A stretch of 64,000 nucleotides of DNA from Winslowiella toletana (GTDB lineage: Bacteria > Pseudomonadota > Gammaproteobacteria > Enterobacterales > Enterobacteriaceae), in assembly GCF_017875465.1 (NCBI RefSeq), contig NZ_JAGGMQ010000001.1, positions 1,302,001 to 1,366,000 on the forward strand. The letters run 5' to 3'. Position numbers and translations under genes: made by a program. A model generated the notes under the pieces. The model did not search any database, was not told the origin of the DNA, and saw only the letters and a program-made list of their open reading frames with translations. How positions within the stretch are numbered: the first letter of the stretch is position 1; each line of letters begins with the position of its first letter. Positions 50,410 through 63,891 of the stretch are shown piece after piece.

Positions 50410-50516
50410 CCGGTGGCGAGAACGCCGCCTCTACGTTCAGAACAATGCAGGGGCGGCGTTCTCGCCGCCCGTTCAGATGGTTTGCACGAATCGTGGTAAC
50501 GGCGTTCTCGCCGCCC
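50410..50516. repeat. REP cluster between queD and queE
   Basis: Three units. 50410-50433 (minus): GTAG + AGGCGGCG-TTCT-CGCCACC, a slightly decayed copy. 50447-50470 (plus): GCAG + GGGCGGCG-TTCT-CGCCGCCC, a perfect palindrome. 50496-50516 (plus): GTAA + CGGCG-TTCT-CGCCG(CCC), truncated on the left arm. The first two face each other as in a BIME. The cluster fills the gap between convergent genes. Confidence 0.8.
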
Positions 50517-50524
50517 GAGCCCGA

Positions 50525-51196
50525 TCAGGCAATATTCAGATACTTATGGGTCTGCATCGATAAGCGCCAGTTATGCGCAATACAGGTTTCGATGCACAAC
50601 TTCGTCGCATCCTCTTTCTGGCTGATTGGCTGTAACGCAATGATGCGTGGCTTATCATCGCTCAGCGTAGCCAGCAGCGCCTGTAACGCTTCAATATCCC
50701 GCTGACGCGCCACCGGATGTTTAATCTCGTCGGCACGCACCAGCGCCTGTGACAATACATCATAACCGCCGCGCATATTGACCTTCGGTGAAACCGTCAC
50801 CCAGCTATTGGCCGAGCAGTGGACTTCATGAGTGCCGCTGGTTTCGATCTGGCAACTGTAGCCAGCAGCTTCCAGCACGCTGGTTAATGGCGTCAAATCA
50901 TAGATGCTCGGCTCACCGCCGGTGATCACCACATGACGTGCCGTCCAGCCCTGCTGACCAATCATCGCCAGCAGCCCGTCAGCATCCGCCGAACCCCAGG
51001 CGTCACTCTCAACCGTTTTCACCAGAATATCGCCCAGCGAGGTCTCCCGATTGGCCAGCTTATCCCACGTATGTTTGGTATCGCACCAGCTGCAGCCAAC
51101 CGGGCATCCTTGCAAGCGGATAAAAATTGCCGGTACGCCGGTATAAAAACCTTCGCCCTGCAACGTCTGGAACATCTCATTAATCGGGTACTGCAT
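50525..51196 (-). CDS. queE: 7-carboxy-7-deazaguanine synthase
   Basis: 223 residues. A radical-SAM enzyme making the deazaguanine core of queuosine. The iron-sulfur cysteines are in GCPVGCSWC (Cys31, 35, 38), the C-x3-C-x2-C spacing of enteric QueE; MFQTLQGEGFYTGVPAIFIRLQG precedes it and HVVITGGEPSIYDL follows. Next to queD on the opposite strand. Confidence 0.95.
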   Translation of the reverse strand: MQYPINEMFQTLQGEGFYTGVPAIFIRLQGCPVGCSWCDTKHTWDKLANRETSLGDILVKTVESDAWGSADADGLLAMIGQQGWTARHVVITGGEPSIYDLTPLTSVLEAAGYSCQIETSGTHEVHCSANSWVTVSPKVNMRGGYDVLSQALVRADEIKHPVARQRDIEALQALLATLSDDKPRIIALQPISQKEDATKLCIETCIAHNWRLSMQTHKYLNIA

Positions 51197-51272
51197 TACT
51201 TTCTCGCTAGTGGGGGGAATCAGGGGCGCAGATTATGGCAGAAAAAACCTCTGCGCGCGCGCCATAAAAAAA

Positions 51273-51333
51273 GCCTCGTGCAGGCACGAGGCTCTATCTT
51301 ATCACCACAGCTTACCCGCGGGATAAGCTGTGG
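51273..51333 (-). terminator. Two tandem hairpins after eno
   Basis: The first (minus-strand order) is CCACAGCTTA/TAAGCTGTGG (51305-51314 with 51324-51333), 7 bases beyond the eno stop. The second is GCCTCGTGC/GCACGAGGC (51273-51281 with 51284-51292), followed by a run of seven T. The second is a strong intrinsic terminator; the first may protect the mRNA 3' end. Confidence 0.85.
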
Positions 51334-51339
51334 AATTTA

Positions 51340-54413
<3,074 letters not shown>

Positions 54414-54613
54414 TTAGGTTTAAAGACGATGGAATAACCAGGACGGGAAAACAGTATACCGGAAACCCCCTGAGCCGACAATTGATCCTTTCTGGTTGTG
54501 TGCGCGACAACGTTTTTATCAGGCTAAATTAGCCGACAAACCCGCGACCCGGATTGATTTTGGTCATAAGATCGCGCGTTAAATATTTTTAGCTGAATCG
54601 GGTCAGTCGTCGA

Positions 54614-55396
54614 TTACTCCGTCGATTTAACCTGCTGCCAGGCAGCTTCCATTTGTTCAAGGGTGGCGTCATTTATCGCCATTCCCTGGGCGGCGATAAT
54701 CTGTTCTACCTGACGAAAACGACGTTCAAATTTACGATTGGCTTTTTGCAGCGCGGTTTCGGCTTTTTTGCCCAGATGACGCGAAAGATTGACCGTGGCA
54801 AACAGCAGATCGCCAATCTCCTCTTCCAGTTTCTCCTCATCCACCACCGCCTGCTGTGCCTCCTCCATCACTTCGTCGATCTCTTCATACACTTTTGCCA
54901 GCACCGGGCCGATGGTGTGCCAGTCAAAACCGACGGCGCTACAGCGTTTCTGAATTTTATGCGCTTTCATCAGCGCCGGCAGTGCCGCGGGGATATCGTC
55001 CAGCGCAGAATGCTGTTCTTTATTGGCGCGTTCCGCCGCTTTAGTCTGTTCCCACTGTACGCTGCGTTCCACGCTGCTATCCACCAGCCGATCGCTAAAG
55101 ATATGCGGGTGGCGGCGCTCCATCTTGTCGCTAATGGCGTGACAGATATCGTCGAAGGTAAAGCGCCCCTCTTCGCTGGCCATCTGCGCGTAAAACACGA
55201 TCTGGAACAGCAGATCGCCAAGCTCATCACGCAGATCGGCATAGTCCTCGCGCTGAATAGCATCCAGCACTTCATAAGTCTCTTCGAGGGTATAGGGGGC
55301 AATGGTGGCGTAGCTTTGCTGGCGATCCCATGCGCAGCCGTTCTGCGGATCGCGCAGGGTTTTCATGATGCCCAGCAGGCGATCGAGAGCGTTCAT
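54614..55396 (-). CDS. mazG: Nucleoside triphosphate pyrophosphohydrolase MazG
   Basis: 260 residues from the ATG giving MNALDRLLGIMKTLRDP; the frame extends 31 codons upstream into DNA without homology. Two MazG helical domains: CAWDRQQSYATIAPYTLEETYEVLDAI with its metal-binding EExxE/D, and KVYEEIDEVMEEAQQAV...EEEIGDLLFATVN. It hydrolyses NTPs and lowers ppGpp under starvation. It lies about 150 bases after relA; no mazEF toxin genes are between them, unlike E. coli K-12. Confidence 0.95.
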   Translation of the reverse strand: MNALDRLLGIMKTLRDPQNGCAWDRQQSYATIAPYTLEETYEVLDAIQREDYADLRDELGDLLFQIVFYAQMASEEGRFTFDDICHAISDKMERRHPHIFSDRLVDSSVERSVQWEQTKAAERANKEQHSALDDIPAALPALMKAHKIQKRCSAVGFDWHTIGPVLAKVYEEIDEVMEEAQQAVVDEEKLEEEIGDLLFATVNLSRHLGKKAETALQKANRKFERRFRQVEQIIAAQGMAINDATLEQMEAAWQQVKSTE

Positions 55397-55549
55397 TGGA
55401 CTCCTTAAATATAATGGACTGCTAACAGATAAAAATGTCTGGAAGATCGAAATACACGGGGCGACCACCCCGCGTTCCTTCGCGGGCAACGCCGCTCCGG
55501 AACCATCGGTGTGTTTCCCCTAAAATTTGGCGTGGCATATGGCCTGCAG

Positions 55550-57784
55550 TCAGTGTAAACGCTTAGCGTCAATAATGTCCGGCAGCTGATTAAGCCGCGC
55601 CAGCACCCGTCCCAGCACCTGCTGATTGTAGATTTCGATATCCATATCGATGGTTGCCAGCTGCTTTTTGGTATCGCTCCTGCTGGAGACGCCCAGCACA
55701 TTGACCTTTTCATTCGCCAGAATGGTGGTGATATCACGCAGCAGTCCGCTGCGATCGTTGGCGGTGACCCGCACCACCAGCGAATAGCCGCTGGAGTAAC
55801 TTTCCCCCCACACCGCATCGACAATACGCTCCGGCGCATGGGAAGTCAGCTCGGCCAGCTGGTCGCAGTCAGCGCGGTGAATGGAAATGCCGCGTCCCTG
55901 GGTGATAAAGCCGACAATCTCGTCGCCAGGAATCGGCTGGCAGCAGCGGGCGATATGGTGCATCAGATTACCGACGCCTTCCACCACCACCCGGCCACTT
56001 TCTTTACTGCGCGCGCTGTTGGAGTGGGTTTTCTGCGTCAGCTGACGCAGCGCCTCGCGATCTTCCTCTTCGGCACTCGGCTTATTCAGCTTCGACTGCA
56101 GGAAGTTGCTCATCTGCACCAGGCGGATGTCACCACCGCCAATCGCCGCCAGCAGCTCATCCATGCTGTTGACGTTATAGCGCGGCAACAGCAGCTTTTC
56201 GGCGTCTTTCAGATTGATATCCAGATGATCGAGTTCGTTATCGAGGATCTGGCGACCGGCAATGATATTTTTGTCACGATCCTGTTTACGGAACCAGGCG
56301 TGAATTTTCGAGCGCCCGCGGCTGGTAGTGACATAACCGAGGTTAGGATTCAGCCAGTCGCGGCTGGGGTTCGGCTGCTTCTGGGTGATGATATCGATCT
56401 GGTCGCCCATCTGCAGCTGATAGGTAAAGGGCACGATGCGGCCGCCAATTTTGGCGCCGATGCAGCGATGACCGATATCACTGTGAATATGGTAAGCGAA
56501 GTCGAGCGGTGTCGATCCGGCAGGCAGATCGACCACATCCCCTTTCGGCGTAAATACATAGACGCGATCGTCAAACACCTGGCTGCGCACTTCATCCAGC
56601 ATTTCGCCGGAATCCGCCATCTCTTCCTGCCAGGCGATCAGCTTACGCAACCAGGCGATGCGCTCTTCATGACCGGAAGCACCGCGAGCCTGGCTGACGC
56701 CCGGCCCCTCTTTGTACTTCCAGTGCGCGGCCACACCCAGCTCGGCATCTTCATGCATCTGACGGGTGCGGATCTGAATTTCAACGGTTTTACCCTGCGG
56801 CCCCAGCACGACGGTATGAATCGACTGATAACCATTGGGTTTCGGATTGGCAACATAGTCATCGAACTCATCCGGCAGATGGCGATACAGGGTGTGCACG
56901 GTGCCGAGCGCGCCGTAGCAATCCTGCAAACGCTCAGCGACGATACGCACCGCGCGCACGTCAAACAGCTCATCGAACGCCAGTGACTTTTTCTGCATCT
57001 TGCGCCAGATACTGTAGATATGTTTCGGCCGGCCATACACCTCGGCTTTCACGCCCTCTTTCGCCATCTCTTTGCGCAGATTATCGACAAAGGTCTCAAT
57101 ATACTGTTCGCGATCGATACGCCGCTCATGCAGCAGTTTAGCGATGCGTTTGTATTCATCAGGATGCAGATAGCGGAAGCAGAAATCCTCCAGCTCCCAC
57201 TTCAGCTGGCCGATGCCGAGGCGGTTGGCCAGCGGCGCATAGATATTGGTACACTCTTTCGCCGCCAGCACGCGTTCATCTTCTGGCGCATCTTTCACTT
57301 CGCGCAGATGGGCAATACGTTCCGCCAGCTTAATCACTACGCAGCGGAAATCTTCCACCATCGCCAGCAGCATACGGCGGACGTTATCCACCTGCTCCGA
57401 CGCCATCGAGTCGTTATGTGTCGCTTTCAGCTGGCGAATGGCGTCCATATCGCGCACACCATGCACCAGTGAGACAATCCCTTTGCCGAAATCTTCTTCC
57501 AGCGTCTCTTCCGATACCACATTCGCATTGGCCAGCGGGAACAGCAGCGCGCTGCGCAGGCTGTCATTATCCATGCTCAGCATCGTCAGGATTTCCACCA
57601 TTTCGATACCGCGCCATAACAGCACTGCCTGGTCGGGATGATTTTGCGTGGCGGCTTCACAATAGCGCCAGGTATCGGCCAGTCGTTCACATGACTGCTG
57701 GTTAGAGATCCCCAAACTGGTGATCCATTGGTCGAGTGCAAACTCGCCAGCCGTATTCAAATGTGCACTTCTTACCGCAACCAT
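55550..57784 (-). CDS. relA: GTP pyrophosphokinase (ppGpp synthetase I)
   Basis: 744 residues from the ATG giving MVAVRSAHLNTAGEFA, with AGAGGAT upstream; matches the E. coli length. An inactive HD hydrolase domain, the synthetase domain (GRPKHIYSIWRKMQKK, DELFDVRAVRIV, PKPNGYQSIHTVV), TGS domain (VFTPKGDVVDLPAGSTPLDFAY), zinc-finger region (HHIARCCQPIPGDEIVGFI) and ACT domain follow in order. It senses uncharged tRNA on the ribosome. Upstream lies the remnant of rlmD. Confidence 0.97.
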   Translation of the reverse strand: MVAVRSAHLNTAGEFALDQWITSLGISNQQSCERLADTWRYCEAATQNHPDQAVLLWRGIEMVEILTMLSMDNDSLRSALLFPLANANVVSEETLEEDFGKGIVSLVHGVRDMDAIRQLKATHNDSMASEQVDNVRRMLLAMVEDFRCVVIKLAERIAHLREVKDAPEDERVLAAKECTNIYAPLANRLGIGQLKWELEDFCFRYLHPDEYKRIAKLLHERRIDREQYIETFVDNLRKEMAKEGVKAEVYGRPKHIYSIWRKMQKKSLAFDELFDVRAVRIVAERLQDCYGALGTVHTLYRHLPDEFDDYVANPKPNGYQSIHTVVLGPQGKTVEIQIRTRQMHEDAELGVAAHWKYKEGPGVSQARGASGHEERIAWLRKLIAWQEEMADSGEMLDEVRSQVFDDRVYVFTPKGDVVDLPAGSTPLDFAYHIHSDIGHRCIGAKIGGRIVPFTYQLQMGDQIDIITQKQPNPSRDWLNPNLGYVTTSRGRSKIHAWFRKQDRDKNIIAGRQILDNELDHLDINLKDAEKLLLPRYNVNSMDELLAAIGGGDIRLVQMSNFLQSKLNKPSAEEEDREALRQLTQKTHSNSARSKESGRVVVEGVGNLMHHIARCCQPIPGDEIVGFITQGRGISIHRADCDQLAELTSHAPERIVDAVWGESYSSGYSLVVRVTANDRSGLLRDITTILANEKVNVLGVSSRSDTKKQLATIDMDIEIYNQQVLGRVLARLNQLPDIIDAKRLH

Positions 57785-57816
57785 ATCCTCTCCTGGCAAA
57801 GCTCCCGCTCGGGCAG

Positions 57817-58356
57817 CTAAGTTTCGCAAATAGCACCATGGATTCGTGATCGCCGCAGTGCGGGCATCACGACCCTTTCCAATTGGTAACCGGAAGTCAG
57901 CAACGTCTGACTGTCACGGCAAGTGTAGACGGATTAACGAATAGATAGACATCTGGTTATCGCGCAAGTTTGATGGTCAACGGCTGCGCCGCCAACTGAC
58001 CGGCGATATCTGTTTAATTCTGCTACAAAAATCCGGATATCTTTCATATTATTCAAGTAACTATTATACGCAGCCTTAGCAACTATTGCTGCAACAGCTT
58101 CCACACAGTGAACATTTTGTTGCACCTTTTACTGGCGATCTGGCACGTAAACAAGGCGTCAGATTAGCGCCACCGGAGGGTTATGCGAAAACTGTTCCAG
58201 GTTGTCGTGGTTACGGTAAAACCCACAGCAGGCCAGCGCCAGTAGGCTATTCAGCCTCGCCATAGCCAGGGTGCGCGATCCGGCGCAATGGCTTCACGCT
58301 GCAAAATGGGGCATGCGGGTCGTTTTGTGCCGCTTTGCAGAGTAGAATTGCGCCAT
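57817..58356 (-). pseudogene. rlmD: Remnant of rlmD (23S rRNA U1939 methyltransferase)
   Basis: About 540 bases remain of a gene that is about 1300 bases in E. coli. The first codons at 58356 read MAQFYSAKRHKTTR, matching the RlmD start. Later pieces read VEAVAAIVAKAAYNSYLNN (near 58100), then VYLFVNPSTLA (near 57930) where RlmD has VYVSCNPATLA, so the catalytic Cys is gone, then RDSQTLLTSGYQLER after a frameshift and ESMVLF (57828-57845) after another. An in-frame TAA precedes the first of these pieces. Much of the N-terminal two thirds is deleted. Position between relA and barA is the E. coli position of rlmD. Confidence 0.88.
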
Positions 58357-58439
58357 TATTGATAACGACGTAGCTGAGCTGAATCCAGTACCCGCCGTCA
58401 CTCAGGGGTATTGTCATTATTGTCGCATAGTGGAAATCC

Positions 58440-61172
58440 ATGACCAAATACAGCCTGCGGGCGAGAATGATGATTTTAATCCTGGCGCCGACGCTGATGA
58501 TCGGCCTGCTGCTCAGCACCTTTTTTGTCGTGCATCGCTACAACGAACTGCAACGGCAGCTGGTCGATGCCGGCGCCAATATTATCGAACCGCTGGCCGT
58601 CTCCAGTGAATATGGCATGACGTTCCACAGCCGCGAATCGGTACGCCAGCTGGTCAGCCTGCTGCATCGCCGCCACTCGGATATTGTGCGCGCAATTACC
58701 GTGTTTGATGATAATAATCAGCTGTTTGTCACCTCCAATTTCCAGCCAGATCCTGACCTGTTACGTCTTGCTGACGGCCAGAAACCGCCGGTTTCGATTG
58801 CTATTGAACGCCGTGGCAACAGCATGATTCTGCGCACGCCGATCCTCTCTGAAAGTTACTATCCGGATGAATCTCCCGGACGCGATGCCAAACCCACCGG
58901 TAATCCGCTTGGCTATGTGGCGATTGAACTGGATCTGCAATCGGTGCGCTTACAGCAGTATAAAGAGGTGTTTATCTCAACCCTGCTGCTGCTGTTCTGT
59001 CTGTGCATCGCCATGCTGTTTGCTTATCGCCTGATGCGCGACGTCACCGGGCCGATTCGAAATATGGTCAGCACTGTCGACCGCATCCGTCGCGGTCAGC
59101 TCGACAGCCGGGTGGAAGGCTATATGCTCGGCGAACTTGATGTGCTGAAAAATGGCATCAACTCGATGGCGATGTCACTGACCGCCTACCACGAAGAGAT
59201 GCAGCAGAATATCGATCAGGCCACGTCTGATCTGCGTGAAACCCTTGAACAGATGGAGATCCAGAACGTCGAGCTGGATTTAGCCAAAAAACGCGCCCAG
59301 GAAGCGGCGCGCATCAAGTCAGAATTCCTCGCCAATATGTCGCACGAGCTGCGCACGCCGCTCAATGGCGTGATTGGTTTTACCCGCCAGACGCTGAAAA
59401 CGCCGCTCAATGCCACACAGCGCGACTATATGCATACCATTGAACGTTCAGCCAATAACCTGCTGAGCATTATCAACGACGTTCTCGACTTTTCGAAGCT
59501 GGAAGCCGGCAAACTGGTGCTGGAAACCATCCCCTTCCCGCTGCGCGCCACGCTGGATGAGACCGTGGTGCTGCTGGCGCAGGCCGCCCATGAGAAAGGG
59601 CTGGAGCTGACCATCAATATTCAGAGCGATGTTGCGGATAACGTGATTGGCGACCCGCTGCGCCTGCAACAGATTGTCACCAACCTGCTGGGCAATGCGA
59701 TTAAGTTTACCGAACGCGGCAATATCGATATCCGCATTGAGAAACGCACGCAGGGCAACAATAAAGTGGAACTGGAAGTGCAGGTGCATGACACCGGGAT
59801 CGGCATTTCCGAGAAGCAGCAATCGCAGCTATTCCAGGCGTTTCGTCAGGCGGACGCCAGTATCTCGCGCCGCCATGGCGGCACCGGGCTTGGGCTGGTG
59901 ATTACGCAAAAACTGGTGAAAGAGATGGGCGGCGATATCTCATTCCACAGCCGCCTCAGTCACGGTTCAACTTTCTGGTTCCATGTAAATCTTGAACTGA
60001 ATCCTAATGCCGCCAGCGATCCGCGCGCGCTGGACGGTCTGCAGGGCAAACGGCTGGCGTATGTGGAAGCGAATCCGGCGGCAGCGCAGGCCACGCTGGA
60101 TATGCTGAGCGCCACACCGATGAATATCAGTTACAGCACCTCAATCAGTGGTCTGAGCGAAGATCACTATGATGTGCTGCTGGTGGGTATTCCGGTGATG
60201 CAGCGCCAGAATCAGGATATTCCCGATGCGCTGCTTAAGCCGTTACTGGATCGCGCCGACTGCCTGATTATGGCGCTCCCCTGCCAGATGCAGGTTTACG
60301 CCGAGGAGCTAAAGGCACGCGGCGTCGACGGCTGTATTATAAAACCGGTATCGATGACGCGCCTGATGCCGGGCCTGCTGGACCTGCTGGCGCGCAAACT
60401 GTACGACCTGCCAGAGCGCACGCGTCTGCCGCTGACGGTGATGGCGGTGGATGATAATCCGGCCAACCTGAAGCTGATCGGCGCCCTGCTGGAAGAACAG
60501 GTTGACCATATTGTGTTGTGTGACAGTGGCGAAAAGTCGATTCAACAGGCGCGCAGCCAGAAGCTGGATATTATTCTGATGGATATTCAGATGCCGGAAA
60601 TCGACGGCATCCGCGCCAGTGAGCTGATCCGCGAACTGCCGCAGCATACCAATACGCCGATTGTGGCGGTGACCGCCCATGCGATCGATGGCGAGCGCGA
60701 GCGGTTAATCAAGGCCGGCATGAATGACTATCTGGCGAAGCCGATTGATGAAGTGAAACTCAGCCATCTGCTGGCGCGTTACTCGCCGGGCCTGCAGCCG
60801 GAAGTACAGGAACGGCAACCACAGGTATCGCCTTCACTCGACTGGCCGCTGGCACTACGCCAGGCGGCGAATAAAACCGATCTGGCGCGCGATCTGCTGC
60901 AAATGCTGGTCGATTTTCTGCCGGAAGTACGGGAAAAGGTGGAGCATAACCTGAGCAACAATCACAGCAGTGGCCTGCGCGATATTATTCATAAGCTGCA
61001 CGGCAGCGCCAGCTACAGCGGCGTGCCGCGTCTGAAGCAGCTGTGTCAGCAGCTGGAACACCACTTGCGGCTCGATTCCGGCATTGCCGATATCGAGCCA
61101 GAGCTGCTGGAGTTGCTTGATGAAATGGATAATGTCGCCCGCCTGGCAACTGAAGTGCTACGTCAGCAGTAA
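58440..61172 (+). CDS. barA: Hybrid sensor histidine kinase BarA
   Basis: 910 residues. Two membrane helices (about 10-31 and 176-197) flank a periplasmic sensor domain; HAMP, then HisKA with phospho-acceptor His near 300 in [13 protein letters not shown], HATPase ([26 protein letters not shown]), a degenerate receiver, a true receiver (phospho-Asp in [12 protein letters not shown]), and HPt ([14 protein letters not shown]). BarA phosphorylates UvrY, raising CsrB/C RNAs and relieving CsrA repression. Transcribed divergently from the rlmD remnant. Confidence 0.97.
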   Translation: MTKYSLRARMMILILAPTLMIGLLLSTFFVVHRYNELQRQLVDAGANIIEPLAVSSEYGMTFHSRESVRQLVSLLHRRHSDIVRAITVFDDNNQLFVTSNFQPDPDLLRLADGQKPPVSIAIERRGNSMILRTPILSESYYPDESPGRDAKPTGNPLGYVAIELDLQSVRLQQYKEVFISTLLLLFCLCIAMLFAYRLMRDVTGPIRNMVSTVDRIRRGQLDSRVEGYMLGELDVLKNGINSMAMSLTAYHEEMQQNIDQATSDLRETLEQMEIQNVELDLAKKRAQEAARIKSEFLANMSHELRTPLNGVIGFTRQTLKTPLNATQRDYMHTIERSANNLLSIINDVLDFSKLEAGKLVLETIPFPLRATLDETVVLLAQAAHEKGLELTINIQSDVADNVIGDPLRLQQIVTNLLGNAIKFTERGNIDIRIEKRTQGNNKVELEVQVHDTGIGISEKQQSQLFQAFRQADASISRRHGGTGLGLVITQKLVKEMGGDISFHSRLSHGSTFWFHVNLELNPNAASDPRALDGLQGKRLAYVEANPAAAQATLDMLSATPMNISYSTSISGLSEDHYDVLLVGIPVMQRQNQDIPDALLKPLLDRADCLIMALPCQMQVYAEELKARGVDGCIIKPVSMTRLMPGLLDLLARKLYDLPERTRLPLTVMAVDDNPANLKLIGALLEEQVDHIVLCDSGEKSIQQARSQKLDIILMDIQMPEIDGIRASELIRELPQHTNTPIVAVTAHAIDGERERLIKAGMNDYLAKPIDEVKLSHLLARYSPGLQPEVQERQPQVSPSLDWPLALRQAANKTDLARDLLQMLVDFLPEVREKVEHNLSNNHSSGLRDIIHKLHGSASYSGVPRLKQLCQQLEHHLRLDSGIADIEPELLELLDEMDNVARLATEVLRQQ

Positions 61173-61180
61173 GGCGCTGT

Positions 61181-61615
61181 TCAGCGCCAGTCAGGATTTT
61201 TGATCAGCGAATATTTGCCGCCGCCGAGGAACAGCAGCACCAGCGACATCAGCAGATAAAAAGCGATGCTTTCCAGCGCCCATGCCCCTACCGCATCCAG
61301 CTGAAAGGTTTTATCCACTGCCACCAGCAGCCAGGCAACAATCATGGTGCCGATAATCACCAGCGCCGCCGGACGGCAGAGAATGCCAAGAATTATCATC
61401 ACTGGCGCCACCACTTCGCCTATCAGCACGCCGTAGCCAATAAAGCCGGGCAGGCCATGCGCGGTCAGCATCCCCTGAATGCCCGCCGTACCGGCCAGCA
61501 GTTTATGCCAGCCATGGAATAACAGCAGGCCGCCCAGCGATAAACGCAGCAATAACTTGCCGAGTTCCGCATGGTTAACTTGCTGATTAAAAGCTGAAAG
61601 TGTTTTGGTAATCAT
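61181..61615 (-). CDS. DoxX-family membrane protein
   Basis: 144 residues from the ATG giving MITKTLSAFNQQ. An upstream TTG extends the frame by 22 codons; neither start has an ideal site (GGAG is 12 bases from the ATG). Four hydrophobic segments with LLRLSLGGLLLFHGWHKL and GYGVLIGEVVAPVMIILGI are the DoxX pattern (compare E. coli YqjF). Function poorly defined, linked to redox or quinone chemistry in some relatives. Convergent with barA. Confidence 0.8.
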   Translation of the reverse strand: MITKTLSAFNQQVNHAELGKLLLRLSLGGLLLFHGWHKLLAGTAGIQGMLTAHGLPGFIGYGVLIGEVVAPVMIILGILCRPAALVIIGTMIVAWLLVAVDKTFQLDAVGAWALESIAFYLLMSLVLLFLGGGKYSLIKNPDWR

Positions 61616-61735
61616 CGTATTTTTTTTCTCCGTAAGGTAATCATCTGATATTACCCTTACGGCTATTTCCGCATACGACAATCCGCTGAATATTTGTCCG
61701 ACATCAAGAAACAGAAGGCAGTAAATCTTCGGCCC

Positions 61736-61759
61736 GGGCGACGAGAACGCCGCCCCTGG
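61736..61759 (-). repeat. REP-like palindrome, decayed copy
   Basis: GGGCGACG-AGAA-CGCCGCCC with one arm mismatch and a CCAG head in place of GTAG on the minus strand. It lies just after the garK stop (61762). Confidence 0.7.
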
Positions 61760-61761
61760 AA

Positions 61762-62907
61762 TTACTGATTAAAACTCTGCCCGATCGCCAGACTGGCGGC
61801 AATATTGCGTGCCGTCATCCGTACATTGTCGGCGGCATTATCCAGCGCCTCCTCCAGCGTACAGATACTGTAAATCACACTAAACACTGCATCGAGTCCG
61901 TGCTGATGCACCACCGCCACATCTTCGGTCAGACTGCCGGCAATACCGATCACCGGTTTGTTATAGCGCTTCGCCACCTGCGCCACGCCAATCGGCACTT
62001 TACCGTGAATGCTCTGACTGTCGATCCGCCCTTCGCCGGTAATCACCAGCGTGGCGTCCTGCACCAGCTTATCCAGTCCCAGCGCTTCAGTGACAATCTC
62101 AATACCGCGTCGCAGTTCAGCATGGCAGAACGCATGCAACGCCGCGCCCATGCCACCCGCCGCGCCGCCGCCGGGAATATGCAGCACATCAATATCCAGA
62201 TCGCGCTGGATAATCTTCGCGTAGTGCGCCATGGCCTGATCCAGCTGCGCCACCAGCTGCGGTGTCGCGCCCTTCTGCGGACCGAAAATAGCCGATGCCC
62301 CTTCGTCACCGGTCAGCGGATTGGTGACATCGCACGCCACCTCAAAGCGGCACTGACCGATACGCTCATCGAGCTGGCTGATATCAATGCTGACAAGATC
62401 GGTTAAGCTGCCGCCGCCATAGCCAATCTGCTGCCCCTGCTTATCCAGCAGGCGCGCGCCCAGCGCCTGCACCATACCGGAACCACCGTCATTGGTGGCG
62501 CTGCCACCGATGCCGATAATAAAATGTTTTACGCCGTTATCCAGCGCGTTACGAATCAGTTCACCGGTTCCCCACGAGGTGGTGATCAATGGATCGCGCT
62601 GCGCCGCCGGCACCAGCTCCAGACCACTGGCTGCCGCCATTTCGATAAAGGCACAGCTCTCATCGCCGGAAAGACCGTAGAATGCTTCAACCTGCTCGCC
62701 CAGCGGGCCAGTCACGTTTAATCTGACAATCTTTCCCTGCGTTGCCGCTACCATCGCTTCCACCGTACCTTCGCCGCCATCCGCAACCGGCAGCTTGACG
62801 TAGTGCGCATCAGGGAAAATTTCACGGAACCCCGCTTCAATCTCCGTCGCGACCTGTAGGGCGGATAAACTCTCTTTGTATGAATCCGGTGCGATTACTA
62901 TTTTCAT
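61762..62907 (-). CDS. garK: Glycerate 2-kinase
   Basis: 381 residues from the ATG giving MKIVIAPDSYKESLSA; an upstream start five codons earlier lacks family support. It phosphorylates D-glycerate at the end of glucarate/galactarate breakdown. GGEGTVEAMV, the IGIGGSATNDGGSGMVQALGA nucleotide-binding segment and ITGEGRIDSQS are hallmarks of the GarK/GlxK family. GarK and GlxK are hard to separate by eye; linkage to garR and garL favours GarK. Confidence 0.9.
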   Translation of the reverse strand: MKIVIAPDSYKESLSALQVATEIEAGFREIFPDAHYVKLPVADGGEGTVEAMVAATQGKIVRLNVTGPLGEQVEAFYGLSGDESCAFIEMAAASGLELVPAAQRDPLITTSWGTGELIRNALDNGVKHFIIGIGGSATNDGGSGMVQALGARLLDKQGQQIGYGGGSLTDLVSIDISQLDERIGQCRFEVACDVTNPLTGDEGASAIFGPQKGATPQLVAQLDQAMAHYAKIIQRDLDIDVLHIPGGGAAGGMGAALHAFCHAELRRGIEIVTEALGLDKLVQDATLVITGEGRIDSQSIHGKVPIGVAQVAKRYNKPVIGIAGSLTEDVAVVHQHGLDAVFSVIYSICTLEEALDNAADNVRMTARNIAASLAIGQSFNQ

Positions 62908-62982
62908 AGGTTTTCCGAGCACTGTTAGCTGGCCGAAAGAAACGACCGGTTCGGCGCCGGTCAGCGGCGCCGAAGGGTCCTG

Positions 62983-63867
62983 TTACCGGGAAATTTCAAC
63001 CTTCGCTAACTTTTCATAATAGCAGGCCAGCGCACTATGGTCGGCCGTGCCCATGCCATCGGCCTTCAGCGCCTGCATCATCTCCATCACCGCCGCCGTT
63101 AGCGGCAGCTGCGCGCCAACGCCGTGCGACGTATCCAGCGCATTCGCCAGATCCTTAATATGCAGATCAATACGGAAACCTGGCTTAAAGTTGCGATCCA
63201 TCACCATCGGCGCTTTCGCTTCCAGCACCGTGCTGCCCGCCAGCCCGCCACGAATCGCCTGGAATACCAGATCGGGATCGACACCAGCTTTGGTCGCCAG
63301 CGTCAGCGCTTCCGACATCGCCGCAATATTCAGCGCCACAATTACCTGGTTCGCCAGCTTGGTGACGTTACCGGCGCCAATATCACCGGTATGCACCACT
63401 GAACCGGCCATCGCTTTCATCAGATCGTAATATTTATCAAACAGCGCTTTATCACCGCCAACCATCACCGATAGCGTACCTTCAATCGCTTTCGGCTCGC
63501 CGCCACTGACCGGCGCATCCAGCAAGGCGATATTTTTCTTAGCCAGCTCAGCATGGATCTCGCGGCTTGCCAGTGGTGCAATTGAGCTCATATCGATCAC
63601 TACCGTGCCGGGTTTTGCCCCCTCAATCACGCCGCCCTCACCCAGCACCACCTCTTTCACCTGCGGCGAGTTCGGCAGCATCGTAATAATCACATCGCAC
63701 TGCTCCGCCACCGCTTTCGCGCTGCTGGCGGTAATCGCCCCGGCAGTCACCAGCTCGGCTTCGCTTTCAACATTGTTATCGCGCACCACCAGGCTGTAAC
63801 CCGCTTTCAGCAGGTTTTTACTCATCGGTTTGCCCATAATGCCGAGGCCAATAAATCCAATTTTCAT
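62983..63867 (-). CDS. garR: Tartronate semialdehyde reductase (2-hydroxy-3-oxopropionate reductase)
   Basis: 294 residues from the ATG giving MKIGFIGLGIMGKPMSKNL. Beta-hydroxyacid dehydrogenase: NAD(P)-binding GLGIMG, substrate motif DAPVSGGEPKAIEGTLSVMVGG and catalytic Lys in GNVTKLANQ. It reduces tartronate semialdehyde to D-glycerate, the GarK substrate. Order garL-garR-garK follows the E. coli garPLRK operon. Confidence 0.93.
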   Translation of the reverse strand: MKIGFIGLGIMGKPMSKNLLKAGYSLVVRDNNVESEAELVTAGAITASSAKAVAEQCDVIITMLPNSPQVKEVVLGEGGVIEGAKPGTVVIDMSSIAPLASREIHAELAKKNIALLDAPVSGGEPKAIEGTLSVMVGGDKALFDKYYDLMKAMAGSVVHTGDIGAGNVTKLANQVIVALNIAAMSEALTLATKAGVDPDLVFQAIRGGLAGSTVLEAKAPMVMDRNFKPGFRIDLHIKDLANALDTSHGVGAQLPLTAAVMEMMQALKADGMGTADHSALACYYEKLAKVEISR

Positions 63868-63891
63868 TACGCTTCTCCCCTTAACCATCAG

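Noticed and set aside
58247..58519. Minus-strand frame crossing the barA start
   Set aside because: It reads a shifted frame of the rlmD remnant and is antisense to the start of barA.
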